Origin: an uncultured Alphaproteobacteria bacterium
Lineage (GTDB): Bacteria > Pseudomonadota > Alphaproteobacteria > HIMB59 > GCA-002718135
Direction: 5' to 3'
DNA length: 64,000 nucleotides
Assembly (NCBI GenBank): GCA_902612805.1
Contig: CACMEY010000003.1
Coordinates: 124,001-188,000 of the forward strand
Shown: positions 1 through 8,824 of the stretch, in pieces
Position numbering within the stretch: position 1 is the stretch's first letter
Layout: each line of letters begins with the position of its first letter
Notes under the pieces: model-generated
The model's input: the letters and a program-made list of their open reading frames with translations, nothing else
Told to the model about the DNA's origin: nothing
The model's database searches: none
Translations under genes and position numbers: made by a program

Positions 1-123
1 TATCAATATGCCTCTGATGAAATGTTGGAGGAGTCAGCATTTGCAGCTCTAATTATAGTTATTGCTGGATTAGGACCGGTAATTTTTCTTAACAGAACAA
101 TTACTAAATCAATAAAAAACTAA
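1..123 (+). CDS. ABC transporter permease, iron(III)/FbpB-like, C-terminal end only
   Basis: The window opens inside a gene; the last 40 codons before TAA are readable. The residues form a final membrane helix rich in Ile/Val/Leu followed by Pro and a short basic tail (ending FLNRTITKSIKN). This resembles the end of two-domain Fbp/AfuB-type permeases, a reading helped by the FbpC-like ATPase that faces it 3 bp downstream on the other strand. The fragment alone cannot prove the family; any binding-protein-dependent permease with this tail is possible. Seen: the ORF end and hydrophobic helix. Inferred: the substrate class. Confidence 0.5.
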   Translation, partial: YQYASDEMLEESAFAALIIVIAGLGPVIFLNRTITKSIKN

Positions 124-126
124 AAC

Positions 127-1173
127 TTAATTCTTAAAAATATAAGCCTGATCATTATCAATTTCTATCTCGACTGCAGATGATTGTTTTGGATTAAAGT
201 CAGCAGGCATGTGGCTATGAACATGAACAACTTCATTATTATTATCTAACACAGATAAATGGATAAAACTAAATGACCCCATTAATTTTGACGCCATAAC
301 GGTTCCCTTAATTCCATTAACTGGTGTTGGTTGTTTGTTGAGTTTTATACCTTGAGGTCTTATGTGTACTACAACTTTCTCACCTTCTAAATTTCCAGGT
401 GTTTTAATTTTCCCAACCGGTGTGTAAATGTGAGATTCTTTAACAACACCTTCAAATTTATTTGTTTCACCAAAAAAACCTGTAACATATGAATTTTTTG
501 GATTGTTATAGAGATCATTCGGAGTTCCTGACTGTACAATCGAACCTGATTTATCAAAAATATTTATATGATTTGAGATAAACATTGCTTCGAAAGGATC
601 ATGAGTGACTATAATTACAGACACATTTGATTTTTGTAATAGATGCAGCGTATCATCTCTCACCTCTTCTCGAAGGCTTAAATCTAAACTTGAAAAAGGC
701 TCATCTAATAAAAGTAAATCGGGTTGTGAAATTATAGATCGTGCAAGTGCAACTCTTTGTTGTTCACCACCACTTAACTCGTGTGGGTATTTATCTAGTG
801 AATTAGGTAATTTTATTAGTTCAATAATTTCATCAACATTATTAGTTGAATTCTTAGCATTAGTGGGAAATCTCAAATTTTCTTTTACTGTCAAATGTGG
901 GAATAAAGCGTAATCTTGAAATAAAAAACCAATTTTTCTTTTTTCTGTAGGTAAGTGTTTTGCAGTACTACTTACTTCTTCACCATTAATAATAATTTTA
1001 CCTGACTGTACTTTTTCAAGACCTGCTATGAGCTTTAATAAAGTAGTTTTTCCACTACCTGACGGTCCCAAAATACAAGAGATACTATCTTTATTGAGAT
1101 TAAAATTAATATTATTTAAAATTTTTTTATTATTAATCGAATGAGTAAGATCTTTAACTTCAACAGCAATCAT
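127..1173 (-). CDS. fbpC: ABC transporter ATP-binding protein, FbpC/AfuC-like (iron(III) or similar)
   Basis: A 348-residue ATPase that would energise uptake by the adjacent permease at the inner membrane. Walker A GPSGSGKT is at residues 36-43, the Q-loop Gln at 86, signature LSGGEQQ at 133-139, Walker B LLLLDEP at 153-159 and the H-loop His at 191. About 110 C-terminal residues form a TOBE-like regulatory region. The pattern FQDYALFPHLTV and the length fit the Fbp/AfuC/PotA group. It converges with the permease end, an unusual arrangement because these genes are normally co-directional. The substrate (ferric iron, or thiamine/polyamine) is not certain. Confidence 0.8.
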   Translation of the reverse strand: MIAVEVKDLTHSINNKKILNNINFNLNKDSISCILGPSGSGKTTLLKLIAGLEKVQSGKIIINGEEVSSTAKHLPTEKRKIGFLFQDYALFPHLTVKENLRFPTNAKNSTNNVDEIIELIKLPNSLDKYPHELSGGEQQRVALARSIISQPDLLLLDEPFSSLDLSLREEVRDDTLHLLQKSNVSVIIVTHDPFEAMFISNHINIFDKSGSIVQSGTPNDLYNNPKNSYVTGFFGETNKFEGVVKESHIYTPVGKIKTPGNLEGEKVVVHIRPQGIKLNKQPTPVNGIKGTVMASKLMGSFSFIHLSVLDNNNEVVHVHSHMPADFNPKQSSAVEIEIDNDQAYIFKN

Positions 1174-1194
1174 AAAATACCTATTACACTAAAA

Positions 1195-2106
1195 TTAAAC
1201 TTGGGGAAATTTATCTAAAATTTCACTTTCCCATTCAAGAAACTTTTTTGATCTATTATCAGGACTTGGATGTGATCCCATAAATTCAGGCACCCTTCCT
1301 TCTTGACCTGCCATCATTCTTTGCCATAATTTAGCAGGTTCTTTAATATTAAATCCAGCAAGATTCATAAATCCCATACCTAAATAATCAGCTTCACTTT
1401 CCATTTTTCTACTAAATGGAAGAAAAATACCATACTTAACCACTGAGTTGTAAACATTACCACCTACGTTACCAAGTCTAAAAGATTTATTTAAAAGTTC
1501 AGCGTATTTACTTCGCGATATTCCAATTGTTGCCATTTGCATCATAGATGCTTGGGTTAATTTTTCAACAGTGTGTCTAGCAAATGCATGCGCAATTTCA
1601 TGGCCCATCACTGCAGCAATCCCGTCATCATTTTTACAAACAGGAAGTATACCAGTGTAGAAAGCAATTTTTCCACCAGGCATACACCATGCATTCTTTG
1701 TTTCAGACTCAATTAAAGCAAATTGCCAATTAAAATTTTCTACAGGATTTTTTTCACGCTTATTAAGATAAAATGTATCTAGAGAGGTATAAATTTCTTT
1801 TCCAATTTCTTCAATTTTTTTAGATTCATCTGTGTTATCTAATAAAATTTTATCTTCTTTAGCTTTTGATAAAAATTTTGAATATGTTTTCTCAACTTCT
1901 TGATTTAAAGATCTTTCATTGGGATAAATTTTTGGAGTACCAAGAACACCACCTCCCATTAAAATTATAGGTAGATTGCTATCATATAAATTTAACTGAC
2001 TTCGATTTGTTAATGGTACTTGTGTACAAGAAGGTAAAATCATCGAACCACATAAAGAGCAACTTGCGCCAAAAACAAAGCTTCTTCTGTTTATTCTTGC
2101 TTCCAT
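1195..2106 (-). CDS. M48 family zinc metalloprotease, Tat-exported lipoprotein
   Basis: A 303-residue periplasmic protease of the LoiP/YggG type, probably involved in envelope protein quality control. The N-terminus has a twin-arginine motif RRSFVF (residues 7-12) and a lipobox ending LPSC at Cys27, so it should be exported folded and anchored to a membrane. The zinc site is HEIAH (169-173) with the downstream ESEAD (236-240) supplying the third ligand; the family SHPSPDNR motif is at 278-285. It is divergent from add, with only 29 bp between the starts, so both promoters must be tightly packed. Substrates are unknown. Confidence 0.88.
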   Translation of the reverse strand: MEARINRRSFVFGASCSLCGSMILPSCTQVPLTNRSQLNLYDSNLPIILMGGGVLGTPKIYPNERSLNQEVEKTYSKFLSKAKEDKILLDNTDESKKIEEIGKEIYTSLDTFYLNKREKNPVENFNWQFALIESETKNAWCMPGGKIAFYTGILPVCKNDDGIAAVMGHEIAHAFARHTVEKLTQASMMQMATIGISRSKYAELLNKSFRLGNVGGNVYNSVVKYGIFLPFSRKMESEADYLGMGFMNLAGFNIKEPAKLWQRMMAGQEGRVPEFMGSHPSPDNRSKKFLEWESEILDKFPQV

Positions 2107-2135
2107 ATTATTATTATATAGGTAATTTTATTTAT

Positions 2136-3116
2136 ATGAATATTTTTAATTCAGTTAAAAAAGCAGAAATTCATGTTCATTTAGAAGCAACCATTACGCC
2201 AGATTTATGTAAGAAATTTGCCAAACGTAATAATTATGAAATACCTGAAGAAATGTTTGGCTCAAAGTATGCATACCAATGGGATGATTTTTATGATTTT
2301 ATAAAAAAATATGACATCGTTACTTCTGTCATACATACGCCAGAAGATTATTTTGAATTAACGTATGAATATTTAAAAGATTGTGCAGCTAACAATGTTC
2401 TTTATGTCGAAGCGATGATTTCCTCAACTCATGCTAAAGAAAAAGGGATGACCTATCATTCTTTTATTGAAGGAGTCTATGAAGCTTCCAAAAAAGCTGA
2501 AGAAGATTTTGGTATTGTTTCACGTTATATAATGAATGGGATCAGACATTTAGGACCAGAGTCAGTACAAGGAACTGCAGAGGAAGTTTTAAATAATCCC
2601 CATCCTTGTTTAGTTGGTTTTGGTCTGGCTGGGGATGAATTGCATTTTCCTCCAAACTTATTTGTTGAAACATTTGATATGCTAAAAAAAGAAAATTTTC
2701 CAATTACGGTTCATGCAGGTGAATGGGATGGTCCTGTAAATATAAGAAATGCTATTAACCTTCTGCATCCAACAAGATTAGGCCATGGTGTTCGATCAAT
2801 AGAGGATCCTGATTTAGTTAAAGAAATAATTGATAAAGATATTATTCTAGAAACTTGTCCAACAAGTAATATTGCAACTAAAATTTATAAAGATTATGTA
2901 GATCATCCTGTGAAAACATTATTTGATCAAGGGGTAAAAGTAACAGTGAATTCTGATGACCCTCCTTTTTTTAATGCAACGATAAACGGTGAATACAAAG
3001 TCATGGAAGATTTAGGTTTAAATGCAAAGGAACTAACCTCCCTTACTCATAACGCAATTAAGTATTCCTTTTGCGATGATAAAAATAAAAATAAATTATT
3101 GGCTAAATTAAACTAG
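2136..3116 (+). CDS. add: Adenosine deaminase
   Basis: A 326-residue cytosolic enzyme converting adenosine to inosine plus ammonia in purine salvage. The metal ligands are visible: HVH (His13, His15), HAGE (His193, Glu196), GHG (His217) and SDDP (Asp274-Asp275). An in-frame extension reaches back to 2007, but the family N-terminus begins right at MNIFNSVKKAEIHVHLEA, so the ATG at 2136 is chosen. The 3' end overlaps the convergent kinase gene by 14 bp. Adenine or related aminopurine deaminase activity cannot be excluded because the subfamilies share these motifs. Confidence 0.87.
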   Translation: MNIFNSVKKAEIHVHLEATITPDLCKKFAKRNNYEIPEEMFGSKYAYQWDDFYDFIKKYDIVTSVIHTPEDYFELTYEYLKDCAANNVLYVEAMISSTHAKEKGMTYHSFIEGVYEASKKAEEDFGIVSRYIMNGIRHLGPESVQGTAEEVLNNPHPCLVGFGLAGDELHFPPNLFVETFDMLKKENFPITVHAGEWDGPVNIRNAINLLHPTRLGHGVRSIEDPDLVKEIIDKDIILETCPTSNIATKIYKDYVDHPVKTLFDQGVKVTVNSDDPPFFNATINGEYKVMEDLGLNAKELTSLTHNAIKYSFCDDKNKNKLLAKLN

Positions 3117-4077
3117 ACAATTTTACTAAAGGTCTTGCACCATAATGCGAAATAATTTCTGCGGAAGCAATTGATGCGTAATTACCACATTCATCCATTG
3201 CTTTACCTTTAGAATAACCAAATAAAAAACCAGCTGCAAATAAATCGCCAGCTCCAGTTGTATCTACAACTTTTTCTACTTTTTTTGCAGCAACTTCAGT
3301 GATGTCATTACCAGAAACAATAACTGATCCACTACTTCCTTTAGTAATAGCAGCAATTATATTTAATGATTTTGCATATTCTAGACCTTCTTCAAAACTT
3401 TCTGTTTGTGCCATTGCTTTGATTTCATCTTCGTTAGCAAAAAGAATATCAACATTCTCAGTTATTAATTCTTTAAAAGAGTCTCTGTGTCTATCAACAC
3501 AAAAAAGATCAGATAAAGTAAATGCAATTTTTTGATTATCAGCCTTGCAAATATCTACCATTTTTTTCATAGCCTTTTTTGCATTTTCATTATCCCACAA
3601 GTAGCCTTCTAAATATGCAATCTTATGATTTTTAATATCATCCTCTTTTATATCTTCAGGTCCTATTAATGTTCCAGCACCAAGAAAAGTACACATTGTT
3701 CTTGTTCCGTCTTCTTCAACAAAAATTGTACAACATCCAGTTGAAATATCAGGAGATGTAAATCCTAATGGAAATTTTAGTCCTTCCCGGATCATGTCTT
3801 TTTGAAGGTATACTCCAATTTCATCATTTTTAATTTTTCCAATAAAACTTCCATTACCGCCAAAAGAGGTGATTCCAAACATGGAGTTACCAAGGGAACC
3901 TCCACCTGCCATTTCTCTAATAGAATAACTTTCATGCAAATTATTTTTTAAATTTTCATCAATAAGATTCATTGAATCTCTATTAATTTCATGCTTTTCA
4001 ATCTCACTCTGATTGGAAGGAATTATGGCATCTACCATGGCATTTCCAATTCCAACTACGTCTAATTTATCACTCAT
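3103..4077 (-). CDS. PfkB-family kinase, adenosine kinase-like
   Basis: A 324-residue ribokinase-fold sugar/nucleoside kinase. The N-terminal glycine pair region AGGGSLGNS is at 57-65 and the catalytic motif DTTGAGD at 272-278, with Asp278 as general base. The whole-protein look (VVGIGNAMVDAI near the N-terminus) is that of the alphaproteobacterial adenosine kinase group, which makes AMP from adenosine and ATP. Sitting head-to-head in its 3' end with adenosine deaminase supports a nucleoside substrate. Its start overlaps the upstream exporter gene by 4 bp (ATGA), so the two are co-transcribed and translationally coupled. Confidence 0.8.
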   Translation of the reverse strand: MSDKLDVVGIGNAMVDAIIPSNQSEIEKHEINRDSMNLIDENLKNNLHESYSIREMAGGGSLGNSMFGITSFGGNGSFIGKIKNDEIGVYLQKDMIREGLKFPLGFTSPDISTGCCTIFVEEDGTRTMCTFLGAGTLIGPEDIKEDDIKNHKIAYLEGYLWDNENAKKAMKKMVDICKADNQKIAFTLSDLFCVDRHRDSFKELITENVDILFANEDEIKAMAQTESFEEGLEYAKSLNIIAAITKGSSGSVIVSGNDITEVAAKKVEKVVDTTGAGDLFAAGFLFGYSKGKAMDECGNYASIASAEIISHYGARPLVKLSSLI

Positions 4078-4958
4078 TTTTGTTTAATAATTATTGGTAC
4101 TAATTGTACTATAATGACTCCAATAAATATTGCAAGGCATCCAAGTATTTTTTGTGTGTCTAAAACTTGATTTAAAAGTATCCAACCTGCTATTGCAGCA
4201 AAGACTGACTCCATTGATAAAATAATAGCAGCAGGAGCAGGATTAGCTTTATGTTGAGCGATAATTTGAAGTGTATATCCAATGCCAGCAGAAAAAATAC
4301 CCGTATATAAAATCTCAAACCATTCAACTTGCATATTGGAGAGCTTTGGTTCCTCCCACATAAAAGCTAGGATCATAGATAAAATAAAAACAATGAAATA
4401 CTGAATACTTCCAAATAAAAAAGGACTGTTAAGTTCTTTCATAAAAATATCTATACAAATAATATGTAAGGCAAAAAACAAAGCAGCAATAAACAAGAGA
4501 GAATCTGATTGTTGAATTTCAACTGATTGATTAGAGGACAAAAGATATGATCCATACAAACAAAGTAAAATGGCAATCCAGATTATCCAGTGTACCTGTT
4601 TTTTAATTATGAATCTTGAAATTATACCAACAAAGGGAACGTAAAGAGTGCTAAGAAAAGCAGCATTTGATATTAATGATTTTTGTAAAGCGTATTGTTG
4701 AAGACCCATACCACCAAAAAGAAAAAAACCTGTAGCTAAACAAAGATAAACTTTTTTTCTATCACTTAATATTTTAACAATATTTTGTTGTTCTAGATAA
4801 ATCGCAAATGGAATTACCGTTAAAAAAGCAAAAAAGAATCTTCCAAAGCTAAAAGTAAAAGGACCTATGGCTCCCATTCCAGTAGTTTGACTGACAAAAG
4901 CTGTTCCCCATATAAGTGAGGCAATTAACATGAGTATGTTAGCTCTAGTATGACTCAT
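4074..4958 (-). CDS. EamA/DMT-family transporter
   Basis: A 294-residue inner-membrane protein with about ten hydrophobic helices and the internal EamA duplication; family motifs include WGTAFV near residue 17 and a proline/alanine-rich ASMESVF-like segment in the second half. Members export or import small metabolites such as amino acids, nucleosides or sugars. It is the first gene of a two-gene unit with the adenosine-kinase-like gene (4-bp overlap), which hints at nucleoside or related transport, but the family is too broad to name a substrate. Confidence 0.8.
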   Translation of the reverse strand: MSHTRANILMLIASLIWGTAFVSQTTGMGAIGPFTFSFGRFFFAFLTVIPFAIYLEQQNIVKILSDRKKVYLCLATGFFLFGGMGLQQYALQKSLISNAAFLSTLYVPFVGIISRFIIKKQVHWIIWIAILLCLYGSYLLSSNQSVEIQQSDSLLFIAALFFALHIICIDIFMKELNSPFLFGSIQYFIVFILSMILAFMWEEPKLSNMQVEWFEILYTGIFSAGIGYTLQIIAQHKANPAPAAIILSMESVFAAIAGWILLNQVLDTQKILGCLAIFIGVIIVQLVPIIIKQK

Positions 4959-4979
4959 AAAAATATTTGATTACTTATT

Positions 4980-6770
4980 TTATTGTTTATCTTTATTAAT
5001 CCACCAAGACTCAATCACAATTCCGTAAAGTGGAATTTCGTCTGGGTATTCAAAAAAATCCCAATAAGCAATTCTGTCTTTGTTGCTATGATAAAGAGGA
5101 ACAACATAGTGACCCCATAACAATACTCTATCAAGTGCGTGGATCGCCGTTGTTAATTCTTCTCTATTTGTTGCACTAATTAGTTTTTCAATTAATGCAT
5201 CAACTGCTGGACTATTGATACCAGGATAATTTCTGCTTCCATCTTTTTGACCAACTTCTGATCCCCAATAAAATTGTTGCTCATTTCCTGGGCTTAAACT
5301 GACTCCCCAATATCTTTTAATCATATCAAAATCATAACTTAACAAACGTTCTTGATACTGTGATGAATCAACAGTTCTTACATCCATTGTAATGCCAAGT
5401 TTTTTTAAATTACTTTGATAGGCTAAGGCAATTTTCTCATCAGATGGACTGACAATCAAGAACTCAAACTTGAATTCTTTTCCATCTTTTACTAGTTTTC
5501 CGTTTTCAACAAACCATCCCTCTTTTTCGAGTATTTCTTTTGCTTTCAATAAATTTTTACGGTCATTACCACTGCCATCCGTAATAGGTGGCGTAAATGA
5601 TTCCGTAAATACCTCTGATGGAATTTCATCTTTCCATAAATTCAGTAATTCTAACTCATTTTTTGACGGTAAGCCTGAAGAGGCTAATGGTGAATTATCA
5701 AAATAACTATCTGTTCTCACATAAGCATTTTGATATATTGTTTTATTGATCCACTCATGATCATAGGCATAACTTAAAGCAAGTCTTACATTTCTATTAT
5801 TAAATATGTCACGTCTTGTATTCATCACAAGACCATTCATTCCAACAGGTCTATCGTTATTCATTTCTGTCAGTATTACCTCTCCATTTTGAACAGCTTT
5901 GAAATCATATTCTGATAACCAACGTTTAACATTGTACTCTCTTCTAAAGTCGTATTCACCAACCTTAAATGCTTCAACTAAGACATTTGAGTCTTTGTAA
6001 TAATCATAAATAATTGTATCAAAATTATAGAGACCTTTATTTACTGGTAAATCTTTTGCCCAATAATTTTCAACGCGTTTGTATTTTATTTGACGGCCTG
6101 GATCGAGACTATCAACTTGGTATGGACCACTGCCTAGAGGGATATTTAAAAATGTTTTTGTAACATCAAGATTTTCATAAAACTTTTTTGGAATGATAGG
6201 AAGAAAGCCTGCAATAATAAGAGGCAATTCTTTATCTTCATTATTTTCAAAAATCATTTTTATTCCATCATTTCCAATCAATTGAGTTTCAACAACTTTG
6301 CCATATGTTTTTTTCTGATTTGGAGTACCTTTTGTTTGAAATGTTTCTAGACTAAACAATACATCATCGCGTGTTATTGGTGAGCCATCATGAAAGGTTG
6401 CATTTGAATTTAAATAAAAAGTTATAGATGATCTATCTTCAGGCAGTTCTACTTTTTCAGCTATTAAACCATAGAGAGAGAATGCTTCATCCCATACTCT
6501 TCTCATTAACGTATCATTAACATACCCAAGTCCAGCAGCTTTAGAACCTTTAAATGCTACTCTATTAAGATTATCAAAAGAACCATATGATCCAAATTTT
6601 ACCGTTCCACCTTTAGGTGCATTTGGGTTTACATAATCTAGATTTTCAAAATCACTGGCATACTTTGGTGTTCCATGCATTGCAATACCGTGAACTTTTT
6701 CACTATACGCATGTTTGTTAAGTGCAATTATTGAAGTTAAAATGGCAAATGCGATTAGAAATTTTTTCAT
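4980..6770 (-). CDS. Extracellular solute-binding protein family 5, YejA-like (oligopeptide)
   Basis: A 596-residue periplasmic binding protein with a signal peptide of about 23 residues (ending HAYSE). The start of the mature part (HGIAMHGTPKYASDF, then NPNAPKGG) is characteristic of the YejA branch of family 5, which binds peptides or microcin-like compounds for the YejBEF transporter. No yejB, yejE or yejF gene follows within the window, so the binding protein is an orphan here; the genes downstream on this strand are the EamA exporter and a kinase. Its permease must be elsewhere or it works with another Opp/Dpp transporter. Confidence 0.86.
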   Translation of the reverse strand: MKKFLIAFAILTSIIALNKHAYSEKVHGIAMHGTPKYASDFENLDYVNPNAPKGGTVKFGSYGSFDNLNRVAFKGSKAAGLGYVNDTLMRRVWDEAFSLYGLIAEKVELPEDRSSITFYLNSNATFHDGSPITRDDVLFSLETFQTKGTPNQKKTYGKVVETQLIGNDGIKMIFENNEDKELPLIIAGFLPIIPKKFYENLDVTKTFLNIPLGSGPYQVDSLDPGRQIKYKRVENYWAKDLPVNKGLYNFDTIIYDYYKDSNVLVEAFKVGEYDFRREYNVKRWLSEYDFKAVQNGEVILTEMNNDRPVGMNGLVMNTRRDIFNNRNVRLALSYAYDHEWINKTIYQNAYVRTDSYFDNSPLASSGLPSKNELELLNLWKDEIPSEVFTESFTPPITDGSGNDRKNLLKAKEILEKEGWFVENGKLVKDGKEFKFEFLIVSPSDEKIALAYQSNLKKLGITMDVRTVDSSQYQERLLSYDFDMIKRYWGVSLSPGNEQQFYWGSEVGQKDGSRNYPGINSPAVDALIEKLISATNREELTTAIHALDRVLLWGHYVVPLYHSNKDRIAYWDFFEYPDEIPLYGIVIESWWINKDKQ

Positions 6771-6838
6771 AGATATATCCTATCAAAAAAAAGACAGATT
6801 TGTAATGAAATATAAATTTTAAAAATTATATAAATAGA

Positions 6839-7246
6839 ATGCAAACCCTTAAATTAATTTCGGTACTTATAACATTATGTATTGTACATAGTATTCATGC
6901 AGCAGAAGTTGATATTTTTAAAGGTATGAAACTATATGCTGAAAATTGTGCAGGGTGTCATATGGGTAATTTAGCAGGTCATGAAGAGTGGGATAAATCG
7001 TTAGATGAAGATGGTCATAGAAGAGCACCTCCTCTTAATGGCACTGGGCATACTTGGCACCACTCTCCTGCACAATTATTTCATGTCATTAAATATGGTT
7101 TTAAAAAATCAAATCCTGATTATGAAGGTAAAATGCTTGGTAATGATGCGTTATCAGATGAAGATGTTTGGTCTATTCTTGAATTTATCAAAAGTACATG
7201 GCCAGAAAAAATACTAAATAAATATAACTCCCATTTTAAAAGCTAA
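6839..7246 (+). CDS. Monohaem c-type cytochrome, periplasmic
   Basis: A 135-residue protein with a Sec signal peptide (about residues 1-21, ending IHA-A) and one haem-binding motif CAGCH at 37-41; a Met in GKMLGND is a likely distal ligand. It is a class I, CccA-like small electron carrier. It lies 51 bp upstream of msrP-msrQ in the same direction, which suggests it exchanges electrons with that periplasmic repair system or is simply co-regulated. Natural partners are unknown, since MsrP normally receives electrons from MsrQ directly. Confidence 0.85.
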   Translation: MQTLKLISVLITLCIVHSIHAAEVDIFKGMKLYAENCAGCHMGNLAGHEEWDKSLDEDGHRRAPPLNGTGHTWHHSPAQLFHVIKYGFKKSNPDYEGKMLGNDALSDEDVWSILEFIKSTWPEKILNKYNSHFKS

Positions 7247-7297
7247 GATTATTAAAGCAAATCTTCAATTTTAATATTTAAGATATATATTATTATT

Positions 7298-8215
7298 ATG
7301 AAAATTTTAGGATCTGAAATCACCCCCTATAAGACATATTTAAATAGACGTAAGTTTATAAAGGGATCTTTAGCTAGCGCCATGCTAGCAACGGTTACCT
7401 CATCAGCATTTGCAAACCACGATAGTGATCTTTCAATTTATACTAAAAATCTAAATGAAAACGACAAACTTAATTCTTACGAAGAAATCACAACGTACAA
7501 TAATTTTTATGAGTTTGGGACTCATAAAAAACATCCCCATTTAAATTCTGGAAATTTTAAACCTAGGCCATGGACAATAAAAATAGATGGTCTTGTGAAA
7601 AAGCCTCAAACATTTGACTTAGAAAAAATTTTATCAAATGTAACAATAGAAGATAGGGTTTATAGATTAAGATGTGTTGAAGCATGGTCCATGGTTATTC
7701 CTTGGCAAGGTTTTCAGTTATCTGAACTTATAAAAATGGCCGAACCTTTAAGCTCTGCTAAGTATGTTCAATTTGTAACTGTATTCAGGCCGGAAGAAAT
7801 GCCAGGTCAGCAAAAGAGAACAATCATTTGGCCATATAGAGAAGGGCTTCGAATGGATGAGGCAATGAATCCTTTAACAATATTAGCAACTGGATTGTAT
7901 GGTCATGAAATGCCTAATCAAAATGGTGCACCCATAAGATTAGTTGTTCCATGGAAGTATGGTTTCAAATCAATTAAATCAATTGTGGAAATTAGATTTT
8001 TAGATACACAACCTGAAACATCTTGGGAAACTTTAGCTCCTTGGGAATATGGTTTTTATGCTAATGTTAATCCTAATGTTAACCATCCAAGATGGAGTCA
8101 AGGAACAGAGAGACGAATTGGAGAGTTTAAAAGAAGAGAAACACTTATGTTTAATGGCTATGAAAAAGAAGTAGCGCATCTCTACAAAGATTTAGATTTA
8201 ACTAAATTTTATTAA
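7298..8215 (+). CDS. msrP: MsrP, periplasmic methionine sulfoxide reductase, molybdopterin subunit (YedY)
   Basis: A 305-residue molybdenum-cofactor enzyme that reduces protein-bound methionine sulfoxide in the periplasm. The N-terminus carries a Tat motif RRKFIKG (17-23) with a cleavage region near residue 39 (SAFA-N). The Mo-ligating cysteine is in YRLRCVEAW (Cys126). Length and the conserved block PWQGFQLSELI are typical. msrQ starts 3 bp downstream, so the two form the standard unit. It was once annotated as a sulfite oxidase-like protein; the partner gene settles the choice. Confidence 0.93.
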   Translation: MKILGSEITPYKTYLNRRKFIKGSLASAMLATVTSSAFANHDSDLSIYTKNLNENDKLNSYEEITTYNNFYEFGTHKKHPHLNSGNFKPRPWTIKIDGLVKKPQTFDLEKILSNVTIEDRVYRLRCVEAWSMVIPWQGFQLSELIKMAEPLSSAKYVQFVTVFRPEEMPGQQKRTIIWPYREGLRMDEAMNPLTILATGLYGHEMPNQNGAPIRLVVPWKYGFKSIKSIVEIRFLDTQPETSWETLAPWEYGFYANVNPNVNHPRWSQGTERRIGEFKRRETLMFNGYEKEVAHLYKDLDLTKFY

Positions 8216-8218
8216 TGA

Positions 8219-8824
8219 ATGTTTTCAACAAGAAATTTTAATCGCAGTAAACCTGTCTTATTTATTTTAATTCTATTTCCAAGCCTACTCTGGGCGTACC
8301 AATTTGTTACTGGGAATCTTGGAGTAAATCCAATTGAAAAACTAATGGATGAGTTAGGTCTAATGGCACTCAGATTAATAATAATAACTCTTATGATTAC
8401 TACTCTATCAAATATTAAACCTTTAAAATCGATAGTTGTATTACGAAGAATGATTGGACTTTTTGCTTTCTATTATGTCTGTTTGCATTTCTCCACTTAC
8501 ATAGTTTTAGATCATTTTTTAGATATACAATTTATCATACAAGATATTATAAAAAGACCATTTATAACTTTTGGTTTTATAAGTTTTCTTTTTTTAATAC
8601 CGCTTGCTAGCACTTCAACAAACAATATGATTAAGCGATTAGGTTTTAAATTATGGAAGAAAATTCATTATTTAATTTACCCAGTAGCCATTCTGGCTAG
8701 TATGCATTTTTATGTTTTAGTTCGTGCTGATAAAACTGAACCAGTCATTTATATGGGAATAATTATCCTCTTGTTACTTCACAGAATATTTAAAAGACTT
8801 ACTCGTCCTCAGTTGGCTCAGTAA
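8219..8824 (+). CDS. msrQ: MsrQ, haem-binding membrane subunit (YedZ)
   Basis: A 201-residue inner-membrane protein with about six helices and the ferric-reductase-like transmembrane domain. Haem-ligand histidines are visible in VCLHFSTY and in the HY and MHF motifs of the following helices. It passes electrons from the quinone pool or a flavin reductase to MsrP. Its start is 3 bp after msrP stop. The 3' end overlaps the convergent MFS gene by 26 bp. Confidence 0.92.
   Translation: MFSTRNFNRSKPVLFILILFPSLLWAYQFVTGNLGVNPIEKLMDELGLMALRLIIITLMITTLSNIKPLKSIVVLRRMIGLFAFYYVCLHFSTYIVLDHFLDIQFIIQDIIKRPFITFGFISFLFLIPLASTSTNNMIKRLGFKLWKKIHYLIYPVAILASMHFYVLVRADKTEPVIYMGIIILLLLHRIFKRLTRPQLAQ

Noticed and set aside
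605..913. Plus-strand ORF of 102 codons
   Set aside because: It lies wholly inside the ABC ATPase gene on the other strand, which has full family motifs; the plus reading has no recognisable domain.
2007..2135. N-terminal extension of adenosine deaminase
   Set aside because: The extra residues overlap the divergent protease gene and do not fit the family; the ATG at 2136 matches the known N-terminus.
6800..6838. Pho-box-like TTGTAAT-GAAA-TATAAAT before cytochrome c
   Set aside because: Single weak pair in A/T-rich DNA next to genes unrelated to phosphorus; treated as background, and a caution for other weak sites.
7005..7217. 70-codon plus-strand ORF
   Set aside because: Out-of-frame reading of the cytochrome c gene, whose haem motif and signal peptide are clear.
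7298..8215. Sulfite oxidase annotation of the molybdopterin protein
   Set aside because: The immediately following membrane partner is MsrQ, and the Tat-exported layout fits MsrP.
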